A stretch of DNA of 64,000 nucleotides from Polynucleobacter cosmopolitanus (GCF_002224225.1 NZ_NJGG01000001.1:649374-713373); one strand, 5' to 3'; counted from the stretch's first letter, positions 27,394 through 37,975 are shown. Program-made: numbers and translations. Notes: a model not told the origin generated them from the sequence alone.

Positions 27394-28413
27394 TTACTTA
27401 AAGTGATCAAAAGACTTTAAGTATTGCTCGCTCAGCGAACTCGAGAGTTCTTGATTATTACCATCGATCAGTCGAATCAATTTTTCAGTTCGCTCGGTGA
27501 TCGATCCAATCTTGGTCAATGCAAGACCTAGGCGTGAAGCTAATTCTTCTATCTGTGAAGACTTTTCTTTGGCTGCCGTGAAACACAATTCATAGTCATC
27601 GCCACCCGTCAATTTACATAAACGTTGTAGTTCAATGGATTTGCTGTTGAGGATCTTTGAGCCTGGTACCTGGTCAATCAAAATATCTGCGCTGACCGAT
27701 GATTGACGCAAGATGTGACTTAAATCACCCAGTAATCCATCAGAAATATCAATCGCTGCATGAGCAAGACCAATCAGGTGCTGCCCCAGCTCTGTTCTTG
27801 GGGTTGGGTTGTGCATGCGCTGGCTGACTTTTGCAAACTCTTCAATAGATAAAGCCCACTCTTGGCGCAAAGCGCCAAGACTTAATCTAGCATCACCCAC
27901 TTCATGGGAGACCCATATATCGTCGCCGACTTGAGCCTTATTTCGGCCCAGAGCTTTGTCTTGCGACACTTGACCAAAAATCGTGATGCTGATGGTGAGT
28001 GGTCCTGCGGTGGTGTCACCACCAATCAATTGGCAATTATGTTCATTGGCCATATCCCACAGGCCATTAGAAAAAGTCTCTAGCCAGTCAACTTTGACTT
28101 CTGGCATGGCAATCGCCAGGGTAAATCCAAGGGGGCTTGCACCCATGGCTGCAAGATCGGATAAGTTAACTGCCAAACATTTGCGCCCAAGCAAATAGGG
28201 GTCAGCGCCTACTAAGAAATGACGGCCCTCAACCAACATATCCGTACTGATCGCGATTTGTTGATGGTTGCTGGGGTTGATCAATGCACAATCATCGCCA
28301 ATGCCCAATGCAATCCCTGAGTTTGGATGTTTGACAGCGCGCTGTTTAAAAAAGCGTTCGATCAAATCAAACTCTCCGGGCCTGCCAGATGGGGAAGTGT
28401 GTTCATGGACCAT
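27394..28413 (-). CDS. thiL: Thiamine-monophosphate kinase
   Basis: Phosphorylates TMP to thiamine pyrophosphate, the cofactor used by transketolase in this window. AIR synthetase-like fold, 339 aa: LGIGDDCALINPS (Mg-binding acidic residues), VEGRHFLVGADPYLLGRK, VNLSDLAAMGASPLGF, IGGDTTAGPLTIS, AHAAIDISDGLLGDL and LTGGDDYELCF, all standard. Convergent with corA at 48 bp; divergent from maeB. Confidence 0.96.
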   Translation of the reverse strand: MVHEHTSPSGRPGEFDLIERFFKQRAVKHPNSGIALGIGDDCALINPSNHQQIAISTDMLVEGRHFLVGADPYLLGRKCLAVNLSDLAAMGASPLGFTLAIAMPEVKVDWLETFSNGLWDMANEHNCQLIGGDTTAGPLTISITIFGQVSQDKALGRNKAQVGDDIWVSHEVGDARLSLGALRQEWALSIEEFAKVSQRMHNPTPRTELGQHLIGLAHAAIDISDGLLGDLSHILRQSSVSADILIDQVPGSKILNSKSIELQRLCKLTGGDDYELCFTAAKEKSSQIEELASRLGLALTKIGSITERTEKLIRLIDGNNQELSSSLSEQYLKSFDHFK

Positions 28414-28653
28414 GTATTCATTGTATGACCATTGCTTAAAAGAGATCTTTCCCCAATTAAATAAGGGTGAGAATCGAATGGATTGGACGGTTTTTCTAGA
28501 ACAGGACTAGAATCTAGTTAATAACTAAAAAAGTAGCAAAAATAGCAACACATAAAAGTAATAAATAAAAAGAGCAAGAGATAAAAGTAAGAGACAAACA
28601 TTCAAAATAAAACTCAACATACCCACTTTGTTTGGGATTGAAAGAATTATTCA
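28414..28653. other. A-rich intergenic region between thiL and maeB
   Basis: No gene or clear hairpin. The part from about 28,510 to 28,620 is very A-rich with repeated short words such as AAAAGTAA and GATAAAAG. It presumably holds the divergent promoters of thiL and maeB; I cannot place them with confidence. Confidence 0.4.
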
Positions 28654-30975
28654 ATGACAACCGCTGACAATAAAAAAAGTTCTAGTGATCAACAAAAAGA
28701 AGCGCTTCGCAAAGCCGCTCTCGAGTACCACGAGTTTCCAACGCCAGGCAAGATTGCCGTCACCCCCACCAAACAGTTGACCAATCAACGTGACTTGGCT
28801 TTGGCCTACTCACCAGGTGTTGCTGCGGCTTGTGAAGAAATCGTCAAAGATCCTAGCAATGCTTTTCGCTACACATCCCGTGGCAATCTCGTGGGTGTAG
28901 TGACCAACGGTACAGCTGTTTTAGGTTTGGGTGATATTGGTCCTTTGGCCAGTAAGCCTGTGATGGAAGGTAAGGGCGTGCTCTTTAAGAAGTTCGCCGG
29001 CATTGATGTGTTTGATATTGAAATCAATGAAAAAGATCCTGACAAGTTGATTGAAATCATTGCCTCGATGGAGCCAACTTTTGGTGGTATCAATCTAGAG
29101 GACATCAAAGCTCCAGATTGTTTCTACATTGAGCGCAAGTTGCGCGAGCGCATGAAGATTCCAGTCTTCCATGATGACCAACACGGTACAGCGATCGTTG
29201 TGGGTGCTGCGATCATGAACGGCTTAAAAGTCGTTGGTAAAGACATTAAAAAAGTGAAGTTGGTGACTTCAGGTGCTGGAGCTGCGGCCTTGGCATGTTT
29301 GGATTTGTTGGTTGACTTGGGTATGCCCATCGAAAATATTTGGGTGACTGACTTGGCGGGTGTGGTTTACAAAGGCCGCAAAGAGTTGATGGACCCAGAT
29401 AAAGACCCATTTGCGAAAGAAACCAATCAGCGCACTTTGTCTGAAGTGATTGAAAAAGCCGACGTGTTTTTAGGTTTGTCTGCAGGCGGTGTTCTAAAGC
29501 CTGAGATGGTGGCAAAGATGGCAGCAAAGCCTTTGGTTTTTGCTTTGGCCAATCCAACGCCTGAAATTTTGCCGGAAGAAGTGAAGGCTGTGCGTGATGA
29601 TGCAATCATCGCAACTGGTCGTACGGACTATCCGAATCAAGTGAATAACGTTTTGTGCTTCCCGTTTATTTTCCGTGGCGCTTTAGATGTTGGTGCAACA
29701 ACCATCACCCGTGAAATGGAAATTGCTGCAGTGACTGCTGTTGCTGAGTTGGCTCAAGTAGAGCAAAGCGATGTGGTTGCTTCTGCTTATGGCGCAAGCA
29801 ATTTATCGTTTGGCCCTGAGTATTTGATTCCAAAACCATTTGATCCTCGTTTGATTGCCATCATTGCTCCAGCGGTAGCAAAAGCTGCGATGGATTCTGG
29901 TGTGGCCACTCGCCCAATCAAAGATTTCGCAGCCTACAAAGATCAGTTACAGCAGTTCGTGTACCACTCTGGCACGATCATGAAGCCTTTGTTCTCTGTT
30001 GCCAAAAAAGTTCCAATGGGTAACAAGCGCATTGTTTTCTGTGAAGGTGAAGATGAGCGCGTATTGAGAGCTGTTCAAGTTTTGGTCGACGAAAAGATTG
30101 CCAATCCAATTTTGATTGGTCGTCCAGGAGTGATTGAGCGTCGCATTGAGCGTTTTGGTTTGAGGATGACGCCTGGGGTTGATATTGAGATTTGTAATCC
30201 TGAAGATGATGATCGTTATCGCGATTACTGGCAAAGCTATCACCGCATGACTGAGCGCAAAGGTGTGACAGAGTCATACGCTCGTTTAGAAGTGCGTCGT
30301 CGCAATACATTAATTGGTTCTTTGATGGTTCAAAAAGGTGAGGCAGATGGATTGATCTGCGGCACGATTGGACAAACAGGTGCGCACTTGCATTACATCG
30401 ATCAAGTGATTGGTCATGAGGCAGGTGCCAAGACTTACGGTGCCATGAATGCCTTAGTATTGCCAGGCCGCCAAGTTTTCTTGGTCGATACGCACATCAA
30501 CATTGATCCAAGTGCTGAACAATTGGCAGAGTTGACTATTTTGGCGGCTAAAGAATTGCGTGCTTTAGGTATTGAACCCAAAGTAGCTTTGTTGTCACAC
30601 TCTAATTTTGGTTCGAGTGATGCGCCATCGGCCATCAAGATGCGCGAGACCTTGGCGATTTTGCGTGAAAAAGCACCTGAACTAAAAGTAGATGGTGAAA
30701 TGCACGGTGATTGTGCATTGGATGAATCACTCCGCAAATCAATCATGCCTGATTCAACGTTGATGGGCGATGCCAATTTATTGGTCTTGCCAAACATCGA
30801 TGCTGCCAATATTTCTTATAACTTGTTAAAAACTGCGGCAGGTAACGGTATTGCGATTGGCCCAATTTTGCTAGGTGCGGCAAAACCGGTGCATATTTTG
30901 ACGCCATCTGCCACGCCACGCCGAATTGTGAACATGACAACCTTGGCAGTTGTAGAGGCGGCGCAGCAGAAATAA
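28654..30975 (+). CDS. maeB: NADP-dependent malic enzyme with phosphotransacetylase-like domain
   Basis: Decarboxylates malate to pyruvate, making NADPH. Residues 1-430 are the malic enzyme: [24 protein letters not shown] and the NAD(P) fold [13 protein letters not shown]. Residues about 440-773 form a PTA-like domain ([20 protein letters not shown] ... [14 protein letters not shown]), which is regulatory rather than catalytic in MaeB proteins. At 773 aa it has the usual two-domain length. A 10-bp hairpin follows. Confidence 0.96.
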   Translation: MTTADNKKSSSDQQKEALRKAALEYHEFPTPGKIAVTPTKQLTNQRDLALAYSPGVAAACEEIVKDPSNAFRYTSRGNLVGVVTNGTAVLGLGDIGPLASKPVMEGKGVLFKKFAGIDVFDIEINEKDPDKLIEIIASMEPTFGGINLEDIKAPDCFYIERKLRERMKIPVFHDDQHGTAIVVGAAIMNGLKVVGKDIKKVKLVTSGAGAAALACLDLLVDLGMPIENIWVTDLAGVVYKGRKELMDPDKDPFAKETNQRTLSEVIEKADVFLGLSAGGVLKPEMVAKMAAKPLVFALANPTPEILPEEVKAVRDDAIIATGRTDYPNQVNNVLCFPFIFRGALDVGATTITREMEIAAVTAVAELAQVEQSDVVASAYGASNLSFGPEYLIPKPFDPRLIAIIAPAVAKAAMDSGVATRPIKDFAAYKDQLQQFVYHSGTIMKPLFSVAKKVPMGNKRIVFCEGEDERVLRAVQVLVDEKIANPILIGRPGVIERRIERFGLRMTPGVDIEICNPEDDDRYRDYWQSYHRMTERKGVTESYARLEVRRRNTLIGSLMVQKGEADGLICGTIGQTGAHLHYIDQVIGHEAGAKTYGAMNALVLPGRQVFLVDTHINIDPSAEQLAELTILAAKELRALGIEPKVALLSHSNFGSSDAPSAIKMRETLAILREKAPELKVDGEMHGDCALDESLRKSIMPDSTLMGDANLLVLPNIDAANISYNLLKTAAGNGIAIGPILLGAAKPVHILTPSATPRRIVNMTTLAVVEAAQQK

Positions 30976-30987
30976 CTCTTAAATCCT

Positions 30988-31011
30988 ATATGTGAGCGAA
31001 TGCTCACATAT
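30988..31011 (+). terminator. Hairpin downstream of maeB
   Basis: Perfect 10-bp stem ATATGTGAGC / GCTCACATAT with loop GAAT, followed by a weak T-rich run (TTATTTTAG). Likely terminator, though the U tract is interrupted. Confidence 0.65.
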
Positions 31012-31029
31012 TTATTTTAGTATAAAAAA

Positions 31030-31056
31030 CAATGACTTATTAAAAATAAGCCATTG
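31030..31056. repeat. Inverted repeat before the barstar-like gene
   Basis: Arms CAATGACTTAT and ATAAGCCATTG pair at 10 of 11 positions around TAAAA. It could be an mRNA hairpin or a protein site; function unknown. Confidence 0.5.
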
Positions 31057-31101
31057 CGTCACTTGTTTTCGGGGGTTAAAAAGGGTACTCTACTCCCCAT
31101 C

Positions 31102-31644
31102 ATGACGATGAATATTTCAGAAAACAATCTTTACGGTCAGCCTGCTTTGGCCAATCTGAGCTCGTCTGTTGCGAATACACAGGCCATAGGGCCAAAAACT
31201 GCGCCTACTTGGCGCACTGCCCTTGCCGCACGCGAAGCAGGCCCTACAGCCGCTTTACGCGCCGTACGCACCAATATTGTTCAATCGATTCGTGCATTTA
31301 GAACGGCTGACTTGATGGAAGCAGCGGAAGAATTGGGCAATCATTTTGTTTATGCCAATGCAACTGAGGCCATCACCAAGTCAGAAGTTTTGGACCGAAT
31401 CGCTAAGGGTTTTTATTTCCCAAGACAGCAGGCGAAAAATTTTGACAACTTATTGGATTCATTGACAACTTTAATTGATCGTTCTGGACCACAACCTGGT
31501 TTCGTGATCGTTCTTGAAGGTTTGCCATGCACACACAAGTTTGACAAAGAAGCGCGTGAAACTCTTTTAGATGTTTTCAGAGACGCTGTTGAGTTCTGGG
31601 CGGATCGTCGCGTATCTTGCAGAGTTTTTTACTCGTTTGCGTGA
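31102..31644 (+). CDS. Barstar-family protein, orphan
   Basis: The C-terminal 90 residues (from about 90 of 180) resemble barstar, the inhibitor of the RNase barnase: FYFPRQQAKNFDNLLDSLTT and the closing VSCRVFYSFA strand. The first 90 residues are an extension without a recognised domain. No barnase-like RNase is nearby, and I recall this gene beside rsmE in other Burkholderiales, so it may have a housekeeping role rather than immunity. The frame is open to a TTG at 31054, but ATG at 31102 (MTMNISENN) is preferred; no strong Shine-Dalgarno for either. Convergent with rsmE. Confidence 0.82.
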   Translation: MTMNISENNLYGQPALANLSSSVANTQAIGPKTAPTWRTALAAREAGPTAALRAVRTNIVQSIRAFRTADLMEAAEELGNHFVYANATEAITKSEVLDRIAKGFYFPRQQAKNFDNLLDSLTTLIDRSGPQPGFVIVLEGLPCTHKFDKEARETLLDVFRDAVEFWADRRVSCRVFYSFA

Positions 31645-31691
31645 TCTCAATTTAGAGCTAAATCAGAACAAATTAACCAATTAAATCAAAT

Positions 31692-31724
31692 AAAAAAGCC
31701 GCTAATAGCTTAGCGGCTTTTTTT
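31692..31724. terminator. Bidirectional terminator between barstar-like gene and rsmE
   Basis: Perfect 8-bp stem GCCGCTAA / TTAGCGGC, 4-nt loop TAGC, flanked by A6 and T7, so it works for both convergent genes. Confidence 0.92.
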
Positions 31725-31737
31725 GTATCTGTATTTT

Positions 31738-32490
31738 TTAAAACTGATTCCAAATGGTGTGTATTGCTGCCAAGGCCACAATGCCTGCAGTCTCAGTTCT
31801 CAGAATGCGTTGCCCCATTGATACTGGAATAAATCCTGCACGCTTGGCTTGCTCTTCTTCTGATTCACTCAAACCGCCTTCAGGGCCAATCAATAAGGTT
31901 AAAGCTTGAGGGGTGCAACGCTTTAAAACACTGAGCATCGCTTGATCAGCACGAGGTGACAGCATGATCCGCAAAGCTTGGTCGTGTGGATTAAGGCTGG
32001 CCAACCAAAGGGGTAAATTTTTTACTGGTGCCAGTTGGGGAATCACCGTTCTGCCCGATTGCTCAGAGGCGGCCACCAGAATGCCTTCCCAGTGGATGCC
32101 TTTTTTGGCAGCACGTTCGCCATCGAGTCTCACCACTGAGCGTTCGGTGTGCAAAGGGATCACAGAAGAAATCCCCAGTTCGACTGACTTTTCAATCAAC
32201 CAGTCCATTTTGTCGCTACTGGCCATGCCTTGGGCCAGGGTGATGGGGGATTTTGTCTCGGTGCGGAGATTTTCTGAAATCTCAGAAAGACGCACAACCG
32301 CGGTCTTTTTATCCATGGCCACTAAGCAAGCATTGGCGGTTAAACCTTTGCCATCAAAGACTTGGAATGTTTCGCCTGAGTCAATTCTGCGGACCCGCAA
32401 ATGATGGGCTAATTTGACATCTAGGATCATTTCATCGCTGATGTCGACGCCAGGTTTTGGCCAAGGGCCAGGAAGATAAAAATGAGACAT
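31738..32490 (-). CDS. rsmE: 16S rRNA (uracil-1498-N3)-methyltransferase
   Basis: SPOUT methyltransferase acting on U1498 of 16S rRNA. An N-terminal PUA-like domain precedes the knot domain, which shows LLIGPEGGLSESEEEQA and QRILRTETAGIVAL, the SAM-binding trefoil knot. The frame is open 56 codons upstream, but ATG giving MSHFYLPGPWP is the family start, giving 250 aa; the longer version would run past the divergent tkt start region. Confidence 0.95.
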   Translation of the reverse strand: MSHFYLPGPWPKPGVDISDEMILDVKLAHHLRVRRIDSGETFQVFDGKGLTANACLVAMDKKTAVVRLSEISENLRTETKSPITLAQGMASSDKMDWLIEKSVELGISSVIPLHTERSVVRLDGERAAKKGIHWEGILVAASEQSGRTVIPQLAPVKNLPLWLASLNPHDQALRIMLSPRADQAMLSVLKRCTPQALTLLIGPEGGLSESEEEQAKRAGFIPVSMGQRILRTETAGIVALAAIHTIWNQF

Positions 32491-32609
32491 AAAACAATCA
32501 TAAGCGATGAGGCGCCAATGATAAAATGCTGAGTTTTGAGGGATAGAGACTTTTTCTGTGTTTTTGGCAGAAAAATGGCTTTCATCTAAAACAAGCCGCA
32601 GGGAAAAAC

Positions 32610-34589
32610 ATGTCGTCACAGCAAAAAAATATGGCCAATGCAATCCGTGCATTAGCAATGGATGCAGTTCAACAAGCCAATTCTGGACACCCAGGTATGC
32701 CGATGGGCATGGCAGAAATTGCGGTAGGTCTGTGGGGGCAGCATCTCAAGCACAACCCTAAAAACCCACTGTGGATGAATCGCGACCGTTTTGTTTTATC
32801 CAATGGTCACGGCTCGATGTTGTTGTACGCCTTGTTGCATTTAACTGGTTATGACTTGCCTATGCAGGAGTTAAAAAACTTCCGTCAATTGCATAGCAAA
32901 ACAGCGGGTCATCCTGAGTACGGCATCACACCAGGTGTAGAAACAACGACAGGTCCTTTAGGCCAAGGTATTACAAATGCCGTTGGTATGGCTCTTGCTG
33001 AAAAGCTATTGGCAGAAGAATTCAATCGTCCTGGTTTGGATATTGTTGATCATCACACCTATGTGTTTTTAGGTGATGGTTGCTTGATGGAAGGTATCAG
33101 TCATGAAGCATGTTCATTGGCGGGCACTTTAAAACTCAATAAATTGATTGCTTTGTGGGATGACAACGGTATTTCGATTGATGGCAAGGTCGTTAATTGG
33201 TTTGCTGAAGACACACCTAAGCGTTTTGAAGCTTATGGCTGGAATGTGATTCGCAACATCAATGGTCACGATGCTGATGCAGTGGCTGCTGCGATTGCCA
33301 AAGCTAAAAATAGTGACAAGCCAACCTTCATTTGTTGCAAAACTTCGATTGGTCAAGGTTCTCCGAATTTGGCAGGCACTGACAAAGTTCACGGTGCACC
33401 ATTGGGCGCCGCAGAGATCGCTGCAACACGTGCTGCAATTGGTTGGAATCACGGTCCCTTTGAAATACCTGCTGATGTTTATGCAGCATGGGATGCAAAA
33501 ATCAAAGGCGCCAATTTAGAAACAGAATGGAACAGCAAGTTTGGTGCTTATCGCGCCAAATACCCAACAGAGGCGCAAGAGTTTGTGCGCCGCATGTCAG
33601 GTGAGTTGCCTGGTGACTTTGATAAAACTGTCAGCGCTTATTTAGAGACTTGTGCGCAAAAAGCTGAAACGATTGCCACGCGCAAAGCCAGTCAAAATGC
33701 AATTGAAGCTTTGGCTCCAGTCTTACCAGAATTCATGGGTGGCTCGGCTGACTTAACAGGTTCAAATTTAACCAACTGGTCAACTTGCAAAGCTGTTCGT
33801 GCAGACCAGTGGGGCAATCACATCAATTACGGTGTTCGTGAATTCGGTATGAGCGCGATCATGAACGGTATTGCATTGCATGGTGGTTACATTCCATTCG
33901 GCGCAACTTTCTTGACCTTCTCAGATTACAGCCGCAATGCTTTGCGCATGGCAGCTTTGATGAAGTTACGCAGTATTTTTGTGTTCACACACGACTCGAT
34001 TGGTTTGGGTGAAGACGGTCCAACGCATCAATCAGTTGAGCATGTGGCCAGTTTGCGTTTGATCCCGAACATGGATGTGTGGCGTCCTTGTGACACCACT
34101 GAAAGTGCTGTGGCTTGGGCGTTTGCAGTCAAGCGTAAGAATGGTCCATCCAGTTTAATTTTCAGTCGTCAAAACTGTCCGTTTGTGAAGCGTGATGCGA
34201 AGCAAACTGAAGCAATCCAGAAGGGTGCTTATGTGATGCGTGATGCCAAGAATGCTCAAGCAGTCTTGATGGCAACAGGCTCTGAAATTGCAATTGCCTT
34301 AGAAACAGCGGAACTCTTAAAACAAGAAGGTATTGTGGTGCGCATTGTGTCAATGCCATCAACCACCGTGTTTGATCGTCAAAGCAAAGCTTATAAAGAT
34401 TCAGTATTACCAGCAGGTTTGCCACGCATTGCGATTGAAGCGGGTGTGACTGACTACTGGTGGAAGTATGCCTGCGCTGCAGTGCATGGTGTTGATACAT
34501 TTGGTGAATCAGCTCCAGCAGGCGTGCTTTACAAGCATTTTGGTTTGACGGCTGAGTCTGTGGCTAAAACAGTGCGTCAATGTATTTAA
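32610..34589 (+). CDS. tkt: Transketolase
   Basis: TPP enzyme that moves two-carbon units in the pentose phosphate pathway. It shows the N-terminal [18 protein letters not shown], the TPP/Mg motif [14 protein letters not shown], the pyrimidine domain with [14 protein letters not shown], and a C-terminal domain with IAIEAG. Length 659 aa is normal. Start ATG preceded by CAGGGAA. gap follows after 25 bp; tkt-gap is a usual Burkholderiales order. Confidence 0.97.
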   Translation: MSSQQKNMANAIRALAMDAVQQANSGHPGMPMGMAEIAVGLWGQHLKHNPKNPLWMNRDRFVLSNGHGSMLLYALLHLTGYDLPMQELKNFRQLHSKTAGHPEYGITPGVETTTGPLGQGITNAVGMALAEKLLAEEFNRPGLDIVDHHTYVFLGDGCLMEGISHEACSLAGTLKLNKLIALWDDNGISIDGKVVNWFAEDTPKRFEAYGWNVIRNINGHDADAVAAAIAKAKNSDKPTFICCKTSIGQGSPNLAGTDKVHGAPLGAAEIAATRAAIGWNHGPFEIPADVYAAWDAKIKGANLETEWNSKFGAYRAKYPTEAQEFVRRMSGELPGDFDKTVSAYLETCAQKAETIATRKASQNAIEALAPVLPEFMGGSADLTGSNLTNWSTCKAVRADQWGNHINYGVREFGMSAIMNGIALHGGYIPFGATFLTFSDYSRNALRMAALMKLRSIFVFTHDSIGLGEDGPTHQSVEHVASLRLIPNMDVWRPCDTTESAVAWAFAVKRKNGPSSLIFSRQNCPFVKRDAKQTEAIQKGAYVMRDAKNAQAVLMATGSEIAIALETAELLKQEGIVVRIVSMPSTTVFDRQSKAYKDSVLPAGLPRIAIEAGVTDYWWKYACAAVHGVDTFGESAPAGVLYKHFGLTAESVAKTVRQCI

Positions 34590-34614
34590 AAGAATTTAGA
34601 TAAAGGGAGTTGTT

Positions 34615-35631
34615 ATGACGATTAAAGTCGCAATCAATGGTTATGGTCGTATTGGTCGCATGGTAGTGCGCGCGATTTATGAAGAGAAGCGCGATGACAT
34701 CAAGGTCGTGGCGATCAATGGTTTGGGTGGTATTGATATCAATGCTCACTTGACCCAATATGACTCAGCCCATGGTCGTTTTCCGGGCACTGTGACAGTG
34801 GATGGTGATCACATGGTGATCAATGGTGACCGCATCAAGATTTTTTCAACGCGCAATCCTTTAGAAACCACTTGGGGTGATTTGGGTGTTGATGTTGTTT
34901 TAGAGTGTTCAGGTGCTTTTACTTCAAAAGAAAAAGCCATGGTGCACATTCAGCAAGGTGCTAAGAAGGTTCTTATTTCTGCTCCTGGTGAAAAAGACGT
35001 GGATGCCACGATTGTTTATGGCGTGAACCATCAAGTGCTTAAAGCCAGCGATCAAGTGGTTTCAAATGCTAGTTGTACAACCAATTGTTTGGCGCCAGTA
35101 GTAAAACCATTGTTGGACTCAATCGGTATTGAATCAGGTTTGATGACCACGATTCATGCCTATACCAATGACCAAGTGTTAACAGATGTGTATCACAAGG
35201 ACATGCGTCGCGCCCGTTCAGCCACGATGAGCATGATTCCAACAAAGACAGGCGCTGCAAAAGCAGTTGGTTTGGTGTTGCCAGAGTTACAAGGTAAGTT
35301 TGATGGTTTCGCGATGCGTGTACCAACAATCAACGTTTCAGTGGTTGATTTGACATTCACACCAAGCAAAGCCACAACAGTGGAAGAAGTGAATGAGCTC
35401 ATCAAAAAGGCCAGCGAAAGCGGTCCATTGAAAGGCATCTTGGGTTACAACACCTTGCCTTTAGTTTCTATTGATTTCAATCATGATCCACGCCCAAGTA
35501 TCTTCGATAGCACGCAAACGCGTGTGTCCAAAGATGGCAAGCTCGTCAAAATCCTTTCTTGGTATGACAACGAATGGGGTTATAGCTGCCAGATGTTGAA
35601 TGCCACCAAGGCATTGATGGCTGCGAAGTAA
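34615..35631 (+). CDS. gap: Glyceraldehyde-3-phosphate dehydrogenase
   Basis: Converts glyceraldehyde-3-phosphate to 1,3-bisphosphoglycerate. NAD-binding start [18 protein letters not shown], catalytic cysteine in [12 protein letters not shown], and the C-terminal [13 protein letters not shown]. Length 338 aa is normal. GGGAG lies six bases before the ATG. Second gene of the tkt-gap unit, closed by a terminator. Confidence 0.98.
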   Translation: MTIKVAINGYGRIGRMVVRAIYEEKRDDIKVVAINGLGGIDINAHLTQYDSAHGRFPGTVTVDGDHMVINGDRIKIFSTRNPLETTWGDLGVDVVLECSGAFTSKEKAMVHIQQGAKKVLISAPGEKDVDATIVYGVNHQVLKASDQVVSNASCTTNCLAPVVKPLLDSIGIESGLMTTIHAYTNDQVLTDVYHKDMRRARSATMSMIPTKTGAAKAVGLVLPELQGKFDGFAMRVPTINVSVVDLTFTPSKATTVEEVNELIKKASESGPLKGILGYNTLPLVSIDFNHDPRPSIFDSTQTRVSKDGKLVKILSWYDNEWGYSCQMLNATKALMAAK

Positions 35632-35660
35632 TTGATGTTAATCATTTAATTTCAATGAGT

Positions 35661-35688
35661 AAAAAAGCCCTTTTTAAAGGGCTTTTTT
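35661..35688. terminator. Bidirectional terminator between gap and fic
   Basis: GCCCTTT / AAAGGGC stem with A6 before and T6 after. It overlaps the end of the minus-strand fic gene by two bases, so the fic cassette abuts the housekeeping terminator. Confidence 0.9.
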
Positions 35689-36835
35689 ATTGTGAAATCA
35701 GTTGAATATAAGCTTCGTAACTAAAGCTTCTATTTCTAGTTCGACCGCTCATCTCTTTGATGATGCCTAATTCATTCAATGACTTTACGGCAGCGTTCGC
35801 CGTTGGAAATGAAACACCTAATTCTGTTTTTACTCGTTCAATTGTGAATCTCGGCATAATTGGAAGTATCTCAAATAATCGAATACAGCTCGAATTTACT
35901 CCTTCGTAATGAAGTAATATTTTTTTATCTTTAGCAATTTGTTCAGCTATATCGATGATGTTTTGTTTTGCTTTATTTGCGGCATCGACAACCCCTTCTA
36001 AAAAGAAACTAATCCACGCTTCCCAGTTACCTTCAGCTCGAACTCCGTTGAGTAATCTGTAATATTCTGATTGATGTTCTTTTAAGTGAGCGCTCAGATA
36101 AAGTAGTGGTTCTGGTAACAACTCGTAGTGTTCCATGAGCGCTGCAATTAGCAAACGACCAATACGTCCATTGCCGTCTAAGAATGGATGAATAGTTTCG
36201 AATTGAGCATGTATCAGTGCGATTTTTACCAAAGGCGGTAATTGACTATCGTTACTGTGAATAAACTTTTCTAACTGTCCTAGTAATTCAGTAATTTTTT
36301 CTGGGGGAGGTGGAACGAAGACTGCATTTTTTGGCTTGGTGCCGCCAATCCAGTTTTGTGATTTTCTTAATTCACCAGGCTGTTTACCAGCCCCTCTAAC
36401 TCCATTCAGTAACAATTGATGTGAATCACAAAGCAAGCGAATGCTAATCGGTAAGCCACTAACGCTTTTTAAGTTCTCTCGAACATATTTGAACGCTTTC
36501 ATGTAATTTGTAACTTCTTCAATGTCTTCGTTGTTGGTGATGTCTAAGCCAGCTTCTTCATTGAATAAATCAGTAAGAGTGGCTTGAGTACCTTCAATCA
36601 AAGACGTCAATAGGGCTTCTTTTCTGATTGCACCGTAAAGTAACCAATCAATTGATGGAGCAAGTGCGGTTACCCCTGATAGTTGAGCAAGAGAGTGTTC
36701 GGCCATCAAGTTTTGTTTTACATAGCAACTCTGATCCACCGGTGGATTTTGTGGAGGTAGAGATTCAGGAACAAATGATTGAACTGATTCACCTAAGGTG
36801 GTTGTTTCTACAAAGTGACCGCTAACTCTAGCCAT
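35687..36835 (-). CDS. Fic family AMP transferase, class II (own inhibitory helix)
   Basis: Fic enzymes AMPylate proteins on hydroxyl side chains. The catalytic loop is HPFLDGNGRIGR (H216 to R227), complete. An N-terminal inhibitory motif T77-SLI-E81-G82 fits (S/T)xxxE(G/N), placing it in class II, in which the enzyme carries its own inhibitory helix and needs no separate antitoxin. The last 80 residues look like a winged helix (RFTIERVKTELGVSFPTANA), so it may bind its own operator, a 26-bp palindrome upstream. Length 382 aa. It lies between gap and bamE, where I would expect fur in relatives, and is AT-rich, which suggests horizontal gain. Target unknown. Confidence 0.9.
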   Translation of the reverse strand: MARVSGHFVETTTLGESVQSFVPESLPPQNPPVDQSCYVKQNLMAEHSLAQLSGVTALAPSIDWLLYGAIRKEALLTSLIEGTQATLTDLFNEEAGLDITNNEDIEEVTNYMKAFKYVRENLKSVSGLPISIRLLCDSHQLLLNGVRGAGKQPGELRKSQNWIGGTKPKNAVFVPPPPEKITELLGQLEKFIHSNDSQLPPLVKIALIHAQFETIHPFLDGNGRIGRLLIAALMEHYELLPEPLLYLSAHLKEHQSEYYRLLNGVRAEGNWEAWISFFLEGVVDAANKAKQNIIDIAEQIAKDKKILLHYEGVNSSCIRLFEILPIMPRFTIERVKTELGVSFPTANAAVKSLNELGIIKEMSGRTRNRSFSYEAYIQLISQ

Positions 36836-36887
36836 ATTAAAGCTTTCTTTAATAAATAATTTCTTATTAAAGTATACTTTAATAAGA
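36835..36887 (-). promoter_or_regulatory. Two palindromic operator sites upstream of fic
   Basis: A perfect 26-bp palindrome at 36862-36887 (right half arm TACTTTAATAAGA) contains TATACT, a likely -10 on the minus strand. A second inverted repeat at 36835-36854, TATTAAAG-cttt-CTTTAATA, reuses the same half site and touches the start codon. A -35 candidate TTAACA sits 19 bp upstream of the -10. Confidence 0.75.
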
Positions 36888-37399
36888 TGTGGTGTTGTTA
36901 AAGTGAATTAATAAAATATATAAATCATGGACTTAGCTTATAAATACTTTGCTAAATCAATGAAGTTTGGGTAAAAGTGATCAGTTTGCTTATGAAAAGT
37001 ATAATAATTTATCAAGATGGAACAAAGTAATCAATCAAGTTAATTGGAGGCTTAAATTGAAAGAATGTTCAGAAGTTACGAGCGATATCAAAAAATCTGA
37101 GGGAAAACCAAATCAAATTTCTTGGCATGTCTTGTATCAAGAATATGTAACAAAATGCAATGAAATAACGAAAAGTAAGGGCTTGCCCCTAGAAGAGTGG
37201 AGATCCTTTTAAAAAAGGTGCTTGGTGTAAGAGAAAATCTTTGTGTCAATAGGGCTCTAGATGGCCAAAAAAGGTATTAAATCCAAAAATCAAGCGCAAA
37301 GGTTCCAAAGCTTTTAAGCTAAGCACAAACTCTTAAATTATTTAGGGTAATGTACTCCTCAAAGCGGTAAAATCAACTTTCTACAAGACACGGCTTACT
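36888..37399. other. Region between fic and bamE
   Basis: Apart from one weak small ORF (separate entry), the stretch 37213-37399 holds no clear gene. An 18-codon ATG frame at 37261 (MAKKGIKSKNQAQRFQSF) is too short to call. The bamE promoter should lie near 37350-37385. The high AT content and lack of fur suggest a rearranged junction. Confidence 0.4.
36967..37212 (+). CDS. Small hypothetical protein, doubtful
   Basis: An 81-codon frame beginning with TTG right after an in-frame TGA. The product is basic and helical-looking (RWNKVINQVNWRLKLKECSE), which is more protein-like than most shadow frames, but there is no ATG, no good Shine-Dalgarno and no family I recognise. It may be the tail of a decayed gene that once lay next to fic. 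Confidence 0.3.
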   Translation: MGKSDQFAYEKYNNLSRWNKVINQVNWRLKLKECSEVTSDIKKSEGKPNQISWHVLYQEYVTKCNEITKSKGLPLEEWRSF

Positions 37400-37975
37400 A
37401 TGCAAATGCAATCAAACAACAGAACTACACCAAGCGTTACTTTTACTCTAGGAAAGTGGGTCTTAATGGCTTGCGCCTTAGTGGGTTTGACCGCATGTCA
37501 AAATTTGACTAATTTGTCTGAGGACTCCAAAAGCAAATTAGGGAAAGTTTTGAAACCTTATCGTCCTGACATGGTTCAAGGTAACTTTATTTCTAAAGAG
37601 CAATTGGAAAAGGTCAAACTTGGCATGGACCGAGAAGAAGTCAAAGTTGTTTTGGGTACGCCATTGATCACCAGTGTGATGCATCCTAACCGTTGGGATT
37701 ACGTTTTTGCGTTTAAACGAGGCGACACTCAGTTGGTGGAGCAGCGTCAAGTGACTTTGATTTTTGAAAAAGAGTTATTGATAAAAGTAAATGCTGATGA
37801 TTTGCCGACGGAATATGAATTAATTGCTGAGATTGATGGTATTAAATCCTCACGCAGACCGCAGCGCAAAGCTGTGGCCCAGGAATTGGAAAGTCACCAT
37901 CCTGCGCCCACAGTTGAAACCATACCAAACCCAACGCAAGGTATTGGTGTACCTCGTGGCGACACACGAAATTAA
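37400..37975 (+). CDS. bamE: Outer membrane assembly lipoprotein BamE
   Basis: BamE (SmpA/OmlA) is a lipoprotein of the BAM complex that inserts beta-barrel proteins in the outer membrane. A signal peptide ends in the lipobox LTAC (Cys at about residue 33). The BamE fold follows: LEKVKLGMDREEVKVVLGTP, then MHPNRWDYVFAFKRGD. Length 191 aa, with an extra C-terminal tail rich in Pro and Arg. The first five residues (MQMQS) leave the start between two ATGs. dapB follows after 60 bp. Confidence 0.94.
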   Translation: MQMQSNNRTTPSVTFTLGKWVLMACALVGLTACQNLTNLSEDSKSKLGKVLKPYRPDMVQGNFISKEQLEKVKLGMDREEVKVVLGTPLITSVMHPNRWDYVFAFKRGDTQLVEQRQVTLIFEKELLIKVNADDLPTEYELIAEIDGIKSSRRPQRKAVAQELESHHPAPTVETIPNPTQGIGVPRGDTRN

